DNA of 64,000 bases from Notolepis coatsorum (GCA_963971535.1 OZ020585.1:24491272-24555271), one strand, 5' to 3'; positions 10,431 through 23,305 are shown, numbered from the stretch's first letter. The notes: a model not told the origin generated them from the sequence alone. A program made the numbers and translations.

Positions 10431-13300
10431 CCTATATTTACGTTCCTCAGAATTGTTTCTGATAATCAGCATGTTTTATATTCAGCATTATTATAACATT
10501 GTAACTTTTATGATACATAATAACGTTACGATGTTATAATGCATAAAACGGTTTGTTTTTGCAACAAGTGTGCATGCCGCGTATCCCCACATGTAGGACT
10601 GGGGTGGTTGTATTGGGGGGGGGGTTATGCTGCAACATACACAGCTGTTCAAGTGACAACTGGTGGGAGGCGAGCCTAGAGCGAAAGCATGTCAAAGAAT
10701 AGGAGCTCATTGCTAAACATGCGTTTGACATGTTAGTCTAGTGCCTTCCTGTCTGTAAGAGCATACTGTAGCCTACAGCTCGATACCAGAACAAAAGGAT
10801 ATGCTAATTTGTGTATCTTTCATTCGGTCCATATAAGGGATTTTGTCTCTCTCCATGCATCACTATTGCAATCCATTATAGATTATAACAATAGTGCAGG
10901 GTAGAAGAAAAACAGCATGGAACAGGCTTATAGTGATTTCACACCTAAAGGCTGCCTATAGGGGCTGATTAATAACTTAGCTCAATTCAAATGCTACTGC
11001 CTCTGATATCCTAATTGTTACTTTTAATGATCTGAAAAAGCATAGACATATTGCCTTGTTCAAACAGCCATATCCTGTTAAACCCACCTAGAAGCAGTTC
11101 TGTCAAGTTTTAGGCCATAGAAATAGGCTGAAATAGGCTGACGAAATCATGATATTTCAAAGTGAAAACATCACCTTCAGAAGTGTAAGTGCGCTCTTAA
11201 TTTGACCAATAAAAGATTATTTACAGAATTCGGTAATTGGAATAACTTGGTATGTTTATCACGTGTAGTAGTACAAGTACAATCCAATATATAATTGGTA
11301 GCCTACAAATTAAATGTCCAAATAGTCCCGGAGAACCCAAAAACAAAGCTGTCACCATAGTGAAACTCAAAGTGAAGAAGGGTGTACTGCGCCGTCCGTG
11401 GTGCTGAAAGGAAGAGGGCTTCAGCAGTAAAAGTAGGGCATACTTGAGCTTGCCTTACCGTTCTACACTGTGGGCTGTAAAACAACCCATTTTCTCTCCC
11501 ATGATTCTCAAAGAACGATGTTGCCTTTAATGAATGATACTAGCAGGTAGCCTGAATAAAAATGACGGCATCATGATTTCACAAAACGTCTATTTTAAAC
11601 CAAAAGAAAGACACGCTTTGCTCAATGAGAGAGAAATAATATCCTATAGCTGACTCTGTATAGCCGGCCATTGAGAACCTGCAACTTTCCTTTAATGCTC
11701 TTTGGGAAGCGCCTATTAATCTTAAACTTAATGCAATTAAAACATAATCTGTGCTCTTCACTAGAGCCAGACATATTGAATATAATGGTTTGCAGAGTGG
11801 TTCAAACATTGAGAGAGTCACTGTGTCTTCTTTTCTTGCGTGTGTAGTGAGGCTTATCCTTTGTCAACTTTTTTTATGTTTTGGTGAAAGCGGCATAAGT
11901 ACAGCTTAGACATTTATTTATCACCATATTTTACTTCAATAATAACTAAAATGGAAGGAAAAAGTACATAAACCAACCAAAACCAAACAACTCAATATGA
12001 AAAAAGAGATGAAATAAAAAGAAAACGTAATCAAAATGACTGTGGTGGAAACAAAGTTTCTCTGAGTGTGACCTTCACATTAGCTTCCATCACTGCATAT
12101 TCTCTCTCGAGGTAGCCAAACGTCTTTCTCTGTTGGCAGCTTGACATTGTTCTTTGTGGGTATTTTCTCTATGATGCGTCGAAATGATAACCTCTTTCAA
12201 GATACCCAGCGAAAAGCTTCTTCAGACCTTATCCACTCACGGTGGTGTTTGCCCTGATCTTAGAACTAGTTTATGTTGTATTGCTTTCATCCTTCACTGG
12301 CACTGATAGAGGCTTCATTGTCAGTGTCGGGTTTTGGTATGCGTCAAGTTTCACATTGTCATGCTGCTGTGTCAGATGCTTAACAGATGCTTATCCTCAT
12401 CCTGTAGTCAATGGGACAGCTTTCCATTGCCTATCTTCACTGTGCGTCACTGTGTTTGCAGAGCTATATCTATATTCTATATTATAGCTATGGAGACAAT
12501 ACTATGGTCATTTGACAGTCACTATCTCCCGTCAAACATGCAAGAAAGAGCAAATTTGTTCATGTATACGTTTGCACGTTATCTCGTGGTGAATATTGTA
12601 TAGTTTCAGAGTGATCCGGGATAATTCCTGAAAAGATGAGTTATAGGGTGCTATGTGAATCTTGCTAAAGTCGTTGGTGTTTCTCACCTGGACACGCTAC
12701 TATTTCCAAATCAAATGTATATAATAGGTATTGTGTTTCATCATGAATGCATCAAAGGAGGGTTCGTTTTTTGATGCTCTGATCACCAGTAACGGCATTC
12801 GTTTTGAACACCACACACGCTGATCAGCTGGATCGATATGAAATCATTGTAGCATCAAGGTGGAATTGACGTCAGATAGTTCTTACCTTTGATCGGGGTT
12901 ATTCCAAAAAGAATATTCCAATTTCTTGATCGCCATCTGGTAGATCTAATGTCCATTTGCTCGACGGCATAATCCACCATAACATATGGATCTGGCATAT
13001 TTGACGGGCTTCAATGTAACCGGCAGAACCGTTCGCCTCGCCCGAGAAGGAAAAATGAAACCCGAGACCTGGGGCCATCCCACAGCCCAGGATACAATGT
13101 TAGAAAGGGTGCTCGATACCGCCGTCTAGTGTGATGCGGCCGGTATTGCACCTAGGCATTCTCAATGCGATTCCCAATGTTAACCCCGAGTCAGTGGGCC
13201 TGTAATGAATAGAAATATCGAATAAAATAAATAACGATAAAAAAACGTATATGGTTGGCGTTCAACGGTTGTCGGACAAACACGTATATAATCACTGTCG
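10431..13300. other. apparently unique sequence, no gene seen (copy A)
   Basis: About 2.9 kb with no recognised transposon ends, LINE coding sequence or long homopolymers. Open frames reach only about 90 codons and show no domain. It is the longest stretch here that could be host single-copy intergenic or intronic DNA. Differences from copy B are sparse up to about 11.7 kb and clearly denser from about 12.1 kb on. A block of about 46 bp near 13044-13090 is absent from copy B and sits between short AGGA matches. Confidence 0.45.
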
Positions 13301-13309
13301 GCGTCCAAT

Positions 13310-14112
13310 GAGTTAATGGCTTCAATGATTGCTGCATTAATCCAGGGTTCTGATACATTTTTTTATCTAACTGATTTGATAGGGACCAGCTGATTAATAG
13401 CCCTCAAGAACATTCATTTAAAATAACACCAGGCATCGTCTACAGATGTTATTTTGAGAACACATGACAAGTCCAATTTCCTAGCTCGTGCAATAAAGAC
13501 TCATTGTTATAGTTCCTCATGGATCTGATTTTGACTGTGTGGTGACAGTTAATCACCGGTCTCTGAGTTTTATGTGTACAATAAATGATTGCGTGATCGC
13601 TTATGCCATAATCAATTGCACCGCTATTGGAAATGTTGGACTTGTCAGATGTTAGAACCAGATCAATAATGGATTGTGACGTAGGGGATACTCTAGTAGT
13701 ACATTGTGAGATTAGCTGATGGAGACTGAGACGATTACAAAAAACACTGAAGGCTTTATAAATGGAGGAGTCCCTTTTTAACATGTTAGTGTTCAAGTCT
13801 CCAATAAGGATCGTTTCGCGCTTTTCCATGGTCAATAGTGATGGAACATGTCTCTTCCAAACGATCATAGAAGACTGATTGGGTCGGTTGTCTATACAAA
13901 ATCCCTACTAAGAGGGGTTTCGTCTTGGGCAATAAAATATCCAGCCAAACAGCCTCAATATGACCGTTGTCAAGGTCAGTCCTCACGTTGAAGCCAAAGG
14001 AAGAGGCTGTGGTGTGAGGTTTTGGTTCCAGAACGGAGTGTTTCAAAGAGTTTGTATCCAGGGTGGAAGTGTTCGGCCACAATCTTAAAGCCCTGGGGGC
14101 GTGCAGGTCCTG
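13310..14112 (-). pseudogene. LINE fragment, endonuclease domain and linker (copy A)
   Basis: The reverse strand encodes an AP-endonuclease region of a jockey-superfamily LINE. Visible motifs are LLVGILYRQP, the catalytic-type GDLNTNML, SIIDLVLTSDKSNIS, and ISDHAIIYC, followed by linker sequence (IRSMRNYNNESLL; SEPWINAAI). GDLN and SDH are the conserved endonuclease motifs. The reading shifts frame between LEETCSITIDHGK and KRETILIGDLN, so it is broken. The upstream end is split from its flank by the Harbinger-like insertion at 14113. No reverse transcriptase follows. Confidence 0.75.
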
Positions 14113-14610
14113 GGCCCCGTTCCATGTACGTGGTTCAACTAAGTCGATCAACATGTCCATTATCCAGCTTCAGTTAACCCGATGTTCAAAGCCGGGATTT
14201 TCCTGTTTCACAAAGGAGGATTCAGTCTCGTTAACTCAAGCCAGACTTGAGAGTCAGGCTCAAGTCAGGCTAGATGCGCGCTCCCGTTTTAGGTGGAAAG
14301 CCAGCACGTATCGATGGCAGAGACCCTGATTCTCAACGGCATTGATTGATTAATTGATTTAAGACTTTATTGACAGATTGCAATAGGCTCAATCGCCTCG
14401 CCGACAAGTTAAATGCGTTATCTATAGGCTAATTCTAAGTCCCTCATTACCTCAATCAATCAGATTATATTTCTTTAAACTTGCCTGCTGGATTGAATAA
14501 TCAAATGAGATCTTGCTAGCGAAAATTATTAGTTAACTGTTATACAGAATTACGATACGGCTCTCTTACCCATTGATTGATGTATAGTCAATCTTTTACT
14601 TATCTTCTCT

Positions 14611-14675
14611 GTGGTGTAACGGGTTCTTCTTTTGACTTTCACACGGACGACCGGGGTTCAAGGCCCTAGTCTTTT
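14611..14675 (+). other. weak tRNA-like stretch inside the Harbinger-like element
   Basis: Contains GGTGTAACGGGTTC, reminiscent of an A box, and CCGGGGTTCAAGGCCC, close to a tRNA B box and T-arm. The arms do not form a convincing cloverleaf by eye. Probably a decayed tRNA-derived piece or chance. Confidence 0.3.
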
Positions 14676-14831
14676 CCTTCTTTTTGCAATATAGGAATAA
14701 TTCAATTTGGTGCACGTTGAGAGCTATATAAAGAATGACATCCTCAATGCATGTAGATTTATAATATTTTAACTTAAAACCAGGCTACTTTGGCGTATAA
14801 TCATTAATATTATATTCAAAAAAATCATATT

Positions 14832-14901
14832 GGAAACACGGGGATTTGAACCCCGGTCGCTGAACTGGCAGGGATGAGCACTACCGCTGGGCCACTGGGC
14901 C
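14832..14901 (-). pseudogene. tRNA-derived sequence, reverse strand
   Basis: Read on the reverse strand, it starts GGCCCAGTGGCCCAGCGGTA, with an A-box-like TGGCCCAGCGGTAGTGC, and later has the T-arm CGGGGTTCAAATCCCCG with a perfect five-pair stem and the B box GGTTCAAATCC. The total length of 70 bases fits a tRNA. The 5' end does not pair with the 3' TGTTTCC, so a normal acceptor stem is missing. It is best read as a tRNA pseudogene or the head of a tRNA-derived repeat carried by the transposon. Confidence 0.5.
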
Positions 14902-15574
14902 AGATGGGATAAATTCATTGTTTATACATTAATGAACGAGAGACCCGTGTTTAGAATATCCGTTGTTTTGAATGAAGTTTATCTCTTTATCCTCATTCAT
15001 TAATGTGACGTCAACGGCTCATTCAATTTCTCAAATCCGTCAAACAGCGCATCTCATCAGACATCTTAATCCCAGTTACAATTAAAATAACCACATCATG
15101 TGTACATCGCACGAGCGAGCGCCACCGTCGCCACGGTATATATAACGTGCATTATTTAGGACAAAGTGAATTTAATATCAGCATTTTGGGTCTATTTTAC
15201 ATTTCAAAAGCCCCCTCTGGAAGAATGGAGCACAAAAACGTAATTCAGAATGGTATAATGCAGATCGTAGACTGTGGGAATAGTTTCAGGAAACGGGCTG
15301 TCACTTCTTTGCGGGGGCGTGGCGATAGTTCAGGCTAACTTGAACTTGAACTCTGCTTTCGAGCAGGCTCAAACTTTTGGATATGTTGTCATGGTGATTT
15401 GGGAAATCCAGGTACATGAAATCGGAAAGTCAGGCTAACACAGTTAGCCTGATAAAGTTATCCGGCTAACTCGGTTATCCCGGTACATGGAACGGGGCCC
15501 TGGAGAGATGGCATATTGCAGCTGATCGCCTTCTCAGAGGAACAGCACACATGCAGCAGTCTGCCATTGTCTTT

Positions 15575-15970
15575 ATCACAATCACAATCAGAAAGGTCTT
15601 TATTGCCAAGTAGTGGTAGTTGTTTTCGGTGTGACATTAATGGACATACGATAACAAACAGATAATAAAATAAAAATGTGGAATACAATTTAATTAAATA
15701 TGAACAAAATTAAGATAGAACCACAATATAATATAATATAATTATGAAATACAAATAGGCCAGGGCTGTACAACTGTAAAATAAAAATGTGGAATAAAAT
15801 GGGATATAAACTAAATAGAAGCACAATAGAATATAGTATAATTATAAGTAAAACATTTATTTTTAATAAAAATTGGTACAGTACAGGTACAAGTACAGTA
15901 CAATGAAAATAAGTTGAGAGTAAATGTAACAGTAAAGTGCAATAGCAATATAGCATAAAGACACTATGGT
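15575..15970 (-). mobile_element. LINE 3' untranslated region, reverse orientation (copy A)
   Basis: 'atcacaatcacaatcag' followed by 'gtctttattgccaagtag' is the reverse complement of a common fish LINE 3' end (a cytosine-free AATAAAG and a CTGATTGTGATTGTG tail). It is followed by several hundred AT-rich bases. No coding part follows, so the right limit is approximate. Copy B has it at about 27029-27427. Confidence 0.5.
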
Positions 15971-15995
15971 AGTAAGTACTGTGTAGTAATTACTT

Positions 15996-16085
15996 CAGCA
16001 TGGGGGACTGCTTGTACCTCCCGTCCCCCATGCTGCTATGATGCCTGAATAAAAAGATGAAGAACACTTGACTTGACTTTTCCAA
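15996..16085 (+). mobile_element. LINE 3' end with hairpin (copy A)
   Basis: A 13-bp inverted repeat CAGCATGGGGGAC / GTCCCCCATGCTG (15996-16008, 16023-16035) precedes 'ctatgatgcctgaat' and a CACTTGACTTGACTT tail. It is the same family as the reverse copy at 6694-6790, seen in the forward direction. Copy A lacks the 'ttccagaagggcatcaat' segment that copy B retains at about 27507-27525. Confidence 0.5.
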
Positions 16086-16104
16086 ACTGAAGTAGTCTTA
16101 TATA

Positions 16105-16806
16105 ACAAGAGGTGCAAATCCAGAGCCTGCAAAATAATGAAAGGCCCTCACCACCCCAACAACAGCCTGTTCAAGCTGCTGCGGTCAGGCAAACGCCTGT
16201 GCACACCAGCAACTAGGACAGAGAGACTTCGGCTCAGCTTCTTCCCCAGGCCATCAGAGTCTTGAACACTGAACTCTCCACACACAAGCACACATGAGCA
16301 CACACACAACACACACACTGTATACGCTCACACACTAACAGTCACTTTAGCACGAACACACACACATACACACACATGCTGCACACGCTCACAATCAACG
16401 GTCACTTTACACAATGAAAGGTCACTTTAAAAAATAAAAAAGAACAGGAGTGGTTCTTGTATAGTAAATAGATGGATATAGCAAGATAGCATAAGGATAT
16501 ATAGTATAACTGTAGATTGTATAGTATAGCATTGTATAGTAGTGTACATAAGACCCAGTGCCTCATCCGTAGCTAACATTGTATTGCACTATCGCAGGAC
16601 CTTAGCATGTCTTACCATGCTTTTTGTAAACTGTATGTACATTATACCTGTTATGTCTTATTATTATTACTACTTGTATTATTGCACAAATGTTTTCTCA
16701 TTCCTATCTTTATTACTTGTATTATTGCACAATCGCTGCAGGCATGACCTCCCGCCTTTCACTGTATGCTTGTATGCCGTGACAAATAAAACTCTTGACT
16801 TGACTT
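16105..16806 (+). mobile_element. 5'-truncated Rex1/CR1-group LINE, C-terminus and 3' end (copy A)
   Basis: Encodes KIMKGPHHPNNSLFKLLRSG, then a segment with TERLRLSFFP, the last part of the LINE protein, with the final ILNT-type end reached only by a frame change. A CA-rich stretch and about 450 bases of AT-rich untranslated sequence follow, ending 'gtgacaaataaaactcttg' plus a GACTTGACTT tail. The same tail type occurs at 43176-43367. Copy B carries it at 27565-28268. Confidence 0.7.
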
Positions 16807-17112
16807 AACTAGTAATAGTAGGTCAGGGATATGTACAGGAAATGAGTAACGCCATTAGTAAATTATAAGTAAAGGCATTAGTTAACTGTTCATTAATGCT
16901 TATTTATTAATATTAATTAAAGTATCTTTATAGTGAAGCGTTACTATATGTTCCTACCATCCTTCTGCCCACTCCTTTGGTTCCGTCAGTCTCCAAATCC
17001 AGCCCTGGTTCAAAATACAACTAAATGATGATACTTACTCAATAACGTGCCCTGCAAGGAACTAAAACAACACATTCGAAAGCCTAACATTTCATTCAAC
17101 CAAATATTATTC

Positions 17113-17312
17113 NNNNNNNNNNNNNNNNNNNNNNNNNNNNNNNNNNNNNNNNNNNNNNNNNNNNNNNNNNNNNNNNNNNNNNNNNNNNNNNNNNNNNNNN
17201 NNNNNNNNNNNNNNNNNNNNNNNNNNNNNNNNNNNNNNNNNNNNNNNNNNNNNNNNNNNNNNNNNNNNNNNNNNNNNNNNNNNNNNNNNNNNNNNNNNNN
17301 NNNNNNNNNNNN
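17113..17312. other. assembly gap, 200 N
   Basis: Exactly 200 N, a typical placeholder for an unknown distance. Its edges coincide with the end of copy A and the start of copy B. Frames reading through it are meaningless. Confidence 1.
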
Positions 17313-17509
17313 AAAGTTCGCAAAAAGGTTTCTAAACAATGTTATATGCATCTCACGTCCGTTCAGAAAGAACGTGTGCAAGATTTTACACAGACACGGT
17401 GGGATAGATATAGAAACTGCGTCGAACGGTGGCTTAACCTACCAGGCCAGAATCATACCATTGTGGAGACATACAACCATTGTTTAGAGATCGATTTGTG
17501 TCATAAATG

Positions 17510-18159
17510 TCATCTGGTTTTCAGTTTCTTACTGCAGCCTAGTTGGTTGTTGAGTAATTTCCAAAGCTCACAGGATTTGTTTTTGTTTTCCTCAGTTTTA
17601 TCATTGACAACGTTTTTTTGTGCATATTTGATCATTGTATTTACATCGTTTCTTAGTCTATTTCGTCTGAGTCTAACCACGTGGGCTTGTAGATCACTGT
17701 TGAAGCTTTTGGCAAGCTTTGACTGACCTTTATGAAGTTCAGAGCATTTCTTGTTTCTGGTTTTCATAGCGGTCAGTATGTCCGAATGCATCCATGGCTC
17801 AGCGCAATTTTGAACCCTGGTGGTTCTCAGGGGAGCCATGTTGTTAAGTATTGCTGAGAATTTGGTTTTGAAGCCATGCCATGTTTCTTCAACTAGTGTC
17901 TTCCTGAGCTCATCCGACCAGTCCAGGATCTCCAGTTCTTGGTTAAATGCCTCACTAGAGTAGGTTTTAAGGTCCCTAGATGTGACTGGTTTGTGACAGC
18001 CGGCCTTTTGTTTTAGTTTTTTGCGGGTACGGAATATCATAAAATGGTCGTTTATCCCCTATATTATACTAATATATTATACTATACTATAACCCCTTTA
18101 TTGGAGATCTTGGACGTGTCCGAGGTTAGAATGAGATCAATGGTAGTTTGAGTTGAATC
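17510..18159 (-). pseudogene. LINE fragment, endonuclease end and linker (copy B)
   Basis: Allele-like counterpart of 4801-5450, with a single residue difference noted (N for H in ILNxMAPL). The same AT-rich interruption is present. Confidence 0.7.
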
Positions 18160-18654
18160 ACAGACTCAAACTACCTCAGTTATCATTTAACTGAGCTGTA
18201 ATTAACACAACACAAGCCAATGTCCCTGATGACATCACTGGTGGCCATATTCAAACTCATTTACTCTCAATATGAATGTGTGCAAAACAGTTTTGGAAGT
18301 GTCTGAGATTGTGTGCCCCCCCAAAAAAAGCATTGTTTTTCTGCAAAGTGCCCCTTTGAAAAGCAATCATCGCTATTACTATGGCAACATTATTTCCATT
18401 GAACCTGCAAACACAATAGCTTCCGGCACAGCGGTATCTTTTAACGAAGGCGCACATTCTGCCTACTGTGGCAGGACCCACCGCTCACATAAAACACCTT
18501 GCTACGGTTGTTTAGTTTCATTCACGCTCCAAAATAAGCAACATCCAGAGGATTACCATAAAAAAAAATTGGATTTATTTTTCACCCTCTCATGGGATGT
18601 TTTGCCTCAGAGTCATTTGATGTTCGCTAGCAGCTGTGCAATCGTGGCTGCTCA

Positions 18655-19008
<354 letters not shown>

Positions 19009-19756
19009 GCCCCATGCTGAGTGTAAAATGTTTTTAATGTCCTGTGAGGATATCTGGGAGAGAGCTTATAAAAAGGTCCATTAACTGCCCTATCAATTTC
19101 ATTGGGGTCAAATTAATTTCTAGCCCCAGACGGTATAAAGCAAAGCAAACACACTGTACTCTAAAGACGTAACATGTGCTGAATATACATAATGTAGATA
19201 GTCGATGGAAGCGCTTGATTTCTGTGGCCAATGAAGTGAACATCTCCTCTGAATCTTATCGACACACACACGCATGTACGATGTCATTCAGATACGCGAA
19301 ACGTTGGGACTTTGGACGCACCGCGTCGATTACCGTGCAACTATCCATCGCCATCACCGTTTTGAGCAGAATAGGAGGGAATAATAACGACACAATTGCC
19401 AACTCAAGTGTGTGGGAGTTGACTCGTTCTTTTGGATTTGGACCTTCAGGGGAACTGAGTCTCTGCACCTCGGAGGAGACAACGTGAGTGATGTGCTTCT
19501 TCTGTTCACTATTTCTATCTCGCCCATTTTTTTCTACTTCAGCTTGGAAAAGTCAAGTCAAGTGTTCTTTTATTGATGCCCTTCGGGAAATTCAGGCATC
19601 ATAGCAGCATGGGGGACGGGAGGTACAAGCAGGGAAAAAAGATAATAATATAACTGTAAATAATACATAATACAATTGTATCTTATATTATTATGATTAT
19701 GATTATGATTATATAATATTATAATATGTTATATATATATATTAGGGCTGACCCCT

Positions 19757-21544
19757 CATGGCCGTAGCCAGCTATGAGGTCACCGAGGTCCGGACCTCGG
19801 TAACTATTTGTAACTATTAAAAAAAATATATATATATATAATTTTTTTTTTTTATTATTTTTTTTTTTTTTTTTGGTCAACGACCGGCCCACTACTAGGC
19901 TGAGACATCGGCCCATTGGTACTGACTGACACTGGGCTGGCCCAATCACATCTCTTACTAAGCACCCCCCCCCGCCAGTCGTGCAGGTATATGACTGAGA
20001 GGGGGGCTGGTACATGACTGAGATGGGGCTGGTACATGACTGAGAGGGGGCTGTGGTACATGACTGAGAGGGGGCTGGTACATGACTGAGAGGGGCTGGT
20101 ACATGACTGAGAGGGGCTGGTACATGACTGAGAGGGGGCTGTGGTACATGACTGAGAGGGGCTGGTACATGACTGAGAGGGGGCTGTGGTACATGACTGA
20201 GAGGGGGCTGTGGTATATGACTGAGAGGGGGCTGTGGTACATGACTGAGAGGGGGCTGGCTGGTACATGACTGAGAGGGGGCTGGTACATGACTGAGAGA
20301 GGGCTGGTACATGACTGAGAGGGGGCTGGTATACATGACTGAGAGGGGGGCTGGTATACATGACTGAGAGGGGGCTGTGGTATGACTGAGATGGGGCTAT
20401 GGTACATGACTGAGATGGGGCTGTGGTACATGACTGAGAGGAGGCTGGTACATGACTGAGAGGGGGCTGGTACATGACTGAGAGGGGGCTGGTACATGAC
20501 TGAGAGGGGGCTGGTACATGACTGAGAGGGGGCTGGTACATGACTGAGAGGGGGCTGGTACATGACTCAGATGGGGCTGTGGTACATGACTGAGAGGGGG
20601 CTGGTAGATGACAGAGGGGGCTGGTATACATGACTGAGAGAGGGCTGGTACATGACTGAGAGGGGCTGGCTGGTACATGACTGAGAGGGGCTGGTACATG
20701 ACTGAGAGGGGGCTGGTACCATGTATTGGGCATCATTGTAGGTCAAACCATTAAAAAGTTAATTTCCACGGCAGCCATTTTGGATTTTGGTCTCTCACAA
20801 ATTTCCCCTGCCTTTTTAAAAAATCCATTGAGAAACGAAGTGCCACAGATGACCCAACTACTAGGTCCATATCGTATCATCATAATATTATTTTTTAAAT
20901 CATTAGGATAAGGGTTCCCTTGATAAAGATGCCATATAAGATGAATATAAAACAAGAAGGTGATCTATTAACTGTGTAAACCTTATGCAATATTCATCAT
21001 TGATATTTGAATACTTGAAATCTGTATGAACTGAGTAGTTAGTATCAAATGAAATGCTCCATGCATTCATTGAATAAACAACTATTTTCTCATTACCAGT
21101 ATGGTATTGTTTAAATTGTACAGCTTTTTGCACATCTTTGTCAGGGGATTCCAACAATTCTGGACCTGAATGTACCAGTTAATTGTAATCATCTCTCTCC
21201 TTATGTCTAGTCAAGCCAGGTTGTGGATGAGAGAGACAGGGATGAACAGGCTATAGACTACGTTGCCCATCCTGAGCCTGCTATGATGCAGGTGTTTTTA
21301 CATCACCACCCAAAACAAGATTCAGCCAAGAGCGAGTGAGTACACTGGTCCACTTGTCCATGGCACTTACTACCCAGCTTTGTAATGGGTTGGGGGGGGG
21401 GGGAATAGTACAGTAGGTACGCATATTTAAGGGGACCGTAAGGATGGTGTACTGGTGGGTGGTGTTCAACCGATTATAGTGGGCCGGTCTGGGCCAAAAA
21501 AATAAATGGACCTCCCTAATTTCTAAACCCTGGCTACGGCCCTG
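19757..21544. mobile_element. inner hAT element with minisatellite (copy B)
   Basis: Counterpart of 6901-8664, flanked by TGACCCCT at 19749-19756 and 21545-21552. It is longer than copy A's version mainly through its minisatellite. Confidence 0.85.
19985..20719. repeat. 22-bp minisatellite, copy B
   Basis: Same unit as 7127-7839, about 735 bp. Additional units lie near 20060-20170 and one unit is lost near 20450, so the net gain is one unit although several units differ. Confidence 0.95.
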
Positions 21545-22821
21545 TGACCCCTATTAGTCGAATAGTCGACTAATCGATCGAAAGGAGCCGTAGTCGACTG
21601 CCAACCTCTTTTTTGTTTAAACATTTGTTTTTATCATTCTTTCCAAGAGAAAAGAGGCCTAGAAGCGTGGCTAACGCTAATGGCACGCATGCCAGAGGCT
21701 AACTGCCTAAGAAAACAGGCACAGAGGCACTGAAAGAGGATTTCACCCATCTAATGAACTCACTAGACTAGACAAATATCCAGATGTATCCATCAGTGGA
21801 CAAGAAGCCTTCTGTTGACTCCTTCAGACATTAAGCACCCCCACAGCCCAAATGGAACAAAACATTTTTTATTTTATTTTTTCATAGTCGACTATCGGCT
21901 CATTTCTGCCAATCAAAGTCGACTATCCAAATCCTTAGTCGGGGACAGCCCTAATATATATACATGTAATACTACAACTCAGGAAAGCAGTTTGAAGTAT
22001 TTCTCTCCAGTTCAAGTCCCGTTCCAGCAGGTCCCATTCCAGCAGGTCCCATTCCAGCACTCCCATCCCGTTCGATTGGAACTCCGTCCATAAATCTCTT
22101 GCCACGGAAATAAACGAACCAGTGTAATAGTTATATGTTAATTATACAAACTGCCCAGCAAGGGGCATAATTTATATTTATATCCGGCTTTGTCAGCCGA
22201 TGCTTTTATCAAGATGTATTGCTACAACACACTGCCACTTACCACATGGCCGCCCGTAAACACATATGGCCACCCTGGTTTTAGGCGTAATAACCCCCAG
22301 GGCTCGCTCCCTTTCCTATTCCATTGTGTTTGACATTTCCAGAAAAATGTATCTTCTTCTCATTACGTATTGTGTCTACAGTACGTCTTGTTCAATCACA
22401 CAAGACACCCACTATCTATCATTCTGAACGGGTGCAATTTAGACTGTTGCCGTGGCGATACATGTTTTCTTGCGCACGTTTTTCCTATGTTGACTGAAAG
22501 ACGCTGGCCTCTAAAACAAATTAATCAGGAATGATGGTACAAGGGACAGTGAGAGAATCCTGGCGGATTATTCTGGGACAATAGGGTCACATTTTCCAGA
22601 TTGGGAAGAAACGAAAACCCTCCACAGAATGAATCTCGCTTGGGTATGAAAACAGCACTCGTTCTTGAGTAGAGGTTTGATTCTCGGCACGGCCAAGCAT
22701 GTGGTTTGGGTCTGGGTCAGCTGGGAATTTCACTCCATTTTCTCAGGCCAGTCCGGGCCAGTCTTGTGGTCATATACAATGTCATAAGCATATGGAAATG
22801 TTGAAACTTAGAATGATATTG

Positions 22822-22838
22822 CCCCCCCCCCCCCCCCC
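22822..22838. repeat. poly(C) run, copy B
   Basis: About 17 C; copy A has about 22. Confidence 0.9.
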
Positions 22839-22852
22839 ACCCCACCCCCCGC

Positions 22853-23305
22853 AACTCCCATTACTATCCGAGGGGATGAGGTGGAAATGGTGGAGACATA
22901 CAAGTTCCTAGGAGTACACCTGAAAAACAAATTAGACTGACACTCCACTAACCACCATGCCAGCGGCCATCAGGCTCCTCAACCTTGGGCATGGACTGCT
23001 GCCTGCAGCTGGATAACTAACGGCTACAGGATTCAAGGACCATTAGGAATGTTTAACCACTAAGTGTGTCTGACTGTTAACCACCAAAACCTGCATGGAC
23101 TACAATGTATGACGTATCTCATGCCAGTTAGGGTACCTTATGTATACTGCACATTGTGTATACTGTTTCCTTTTACTCCCACTCATAGTATACAGTCAGA
23201 TTCAAATTATTTATTGCCTATATTTATTGTAACATATAATATAACCGATAGGGCATACAGACCCTCATCTGCACCCTGAATTTAATTAAGTAAATTATAT
23301 TGTTG
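22853..23305 (+). mobile_element. Rex1-like LINE fragment, copy B
   Basis: Counterpart of 9975-10430: EMVETYKFLGVHLKNKLD, a stop, then a small C-terminal remnant and an AT-rich tail. Confidence 0.6.

Larger units (their letters stand above)
14113..15499. mobile_element. Harbinger-like non-autonomous element, present only in copy A
   Basis: Perfect 17-bp terminal inverted repeats GGCCCCGTTCCATGTAC (14113-14129) and GTACATGGAACGGGGCC (15483-15499). The flanks duplicate CTG (14110-14112 and 15500-15502) within CCTGG. Copy B has the uninterrupted site GGTCCTGGAGAG at 26953-26961, so insertion limits are directly proven. A 3-bp CWG target within CCWGG and GGCCC-type ends fit the PIF/Harbinger group known from fish; this class call is an inference. 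The 1387-bp interior has no transposase frame and holds two tRNA-like stretches in opposite orientation. Confidence 0.85.
19743..21953. mobile_element. outer hAT element (copy B)
   Basis: Counterpart of 6887-9073, with the same TAGGGCTG and CAGCCCTA ends and TA-rich flanks. Interrupted by the inner hAT at 19757-21544. Confidence 0.75.

Noticed and set aside
17010-17487. Frames crossing the N gap at 17113-17312
   Set aside because: Undefined bases are read as open codons; there is no sequence evidence.
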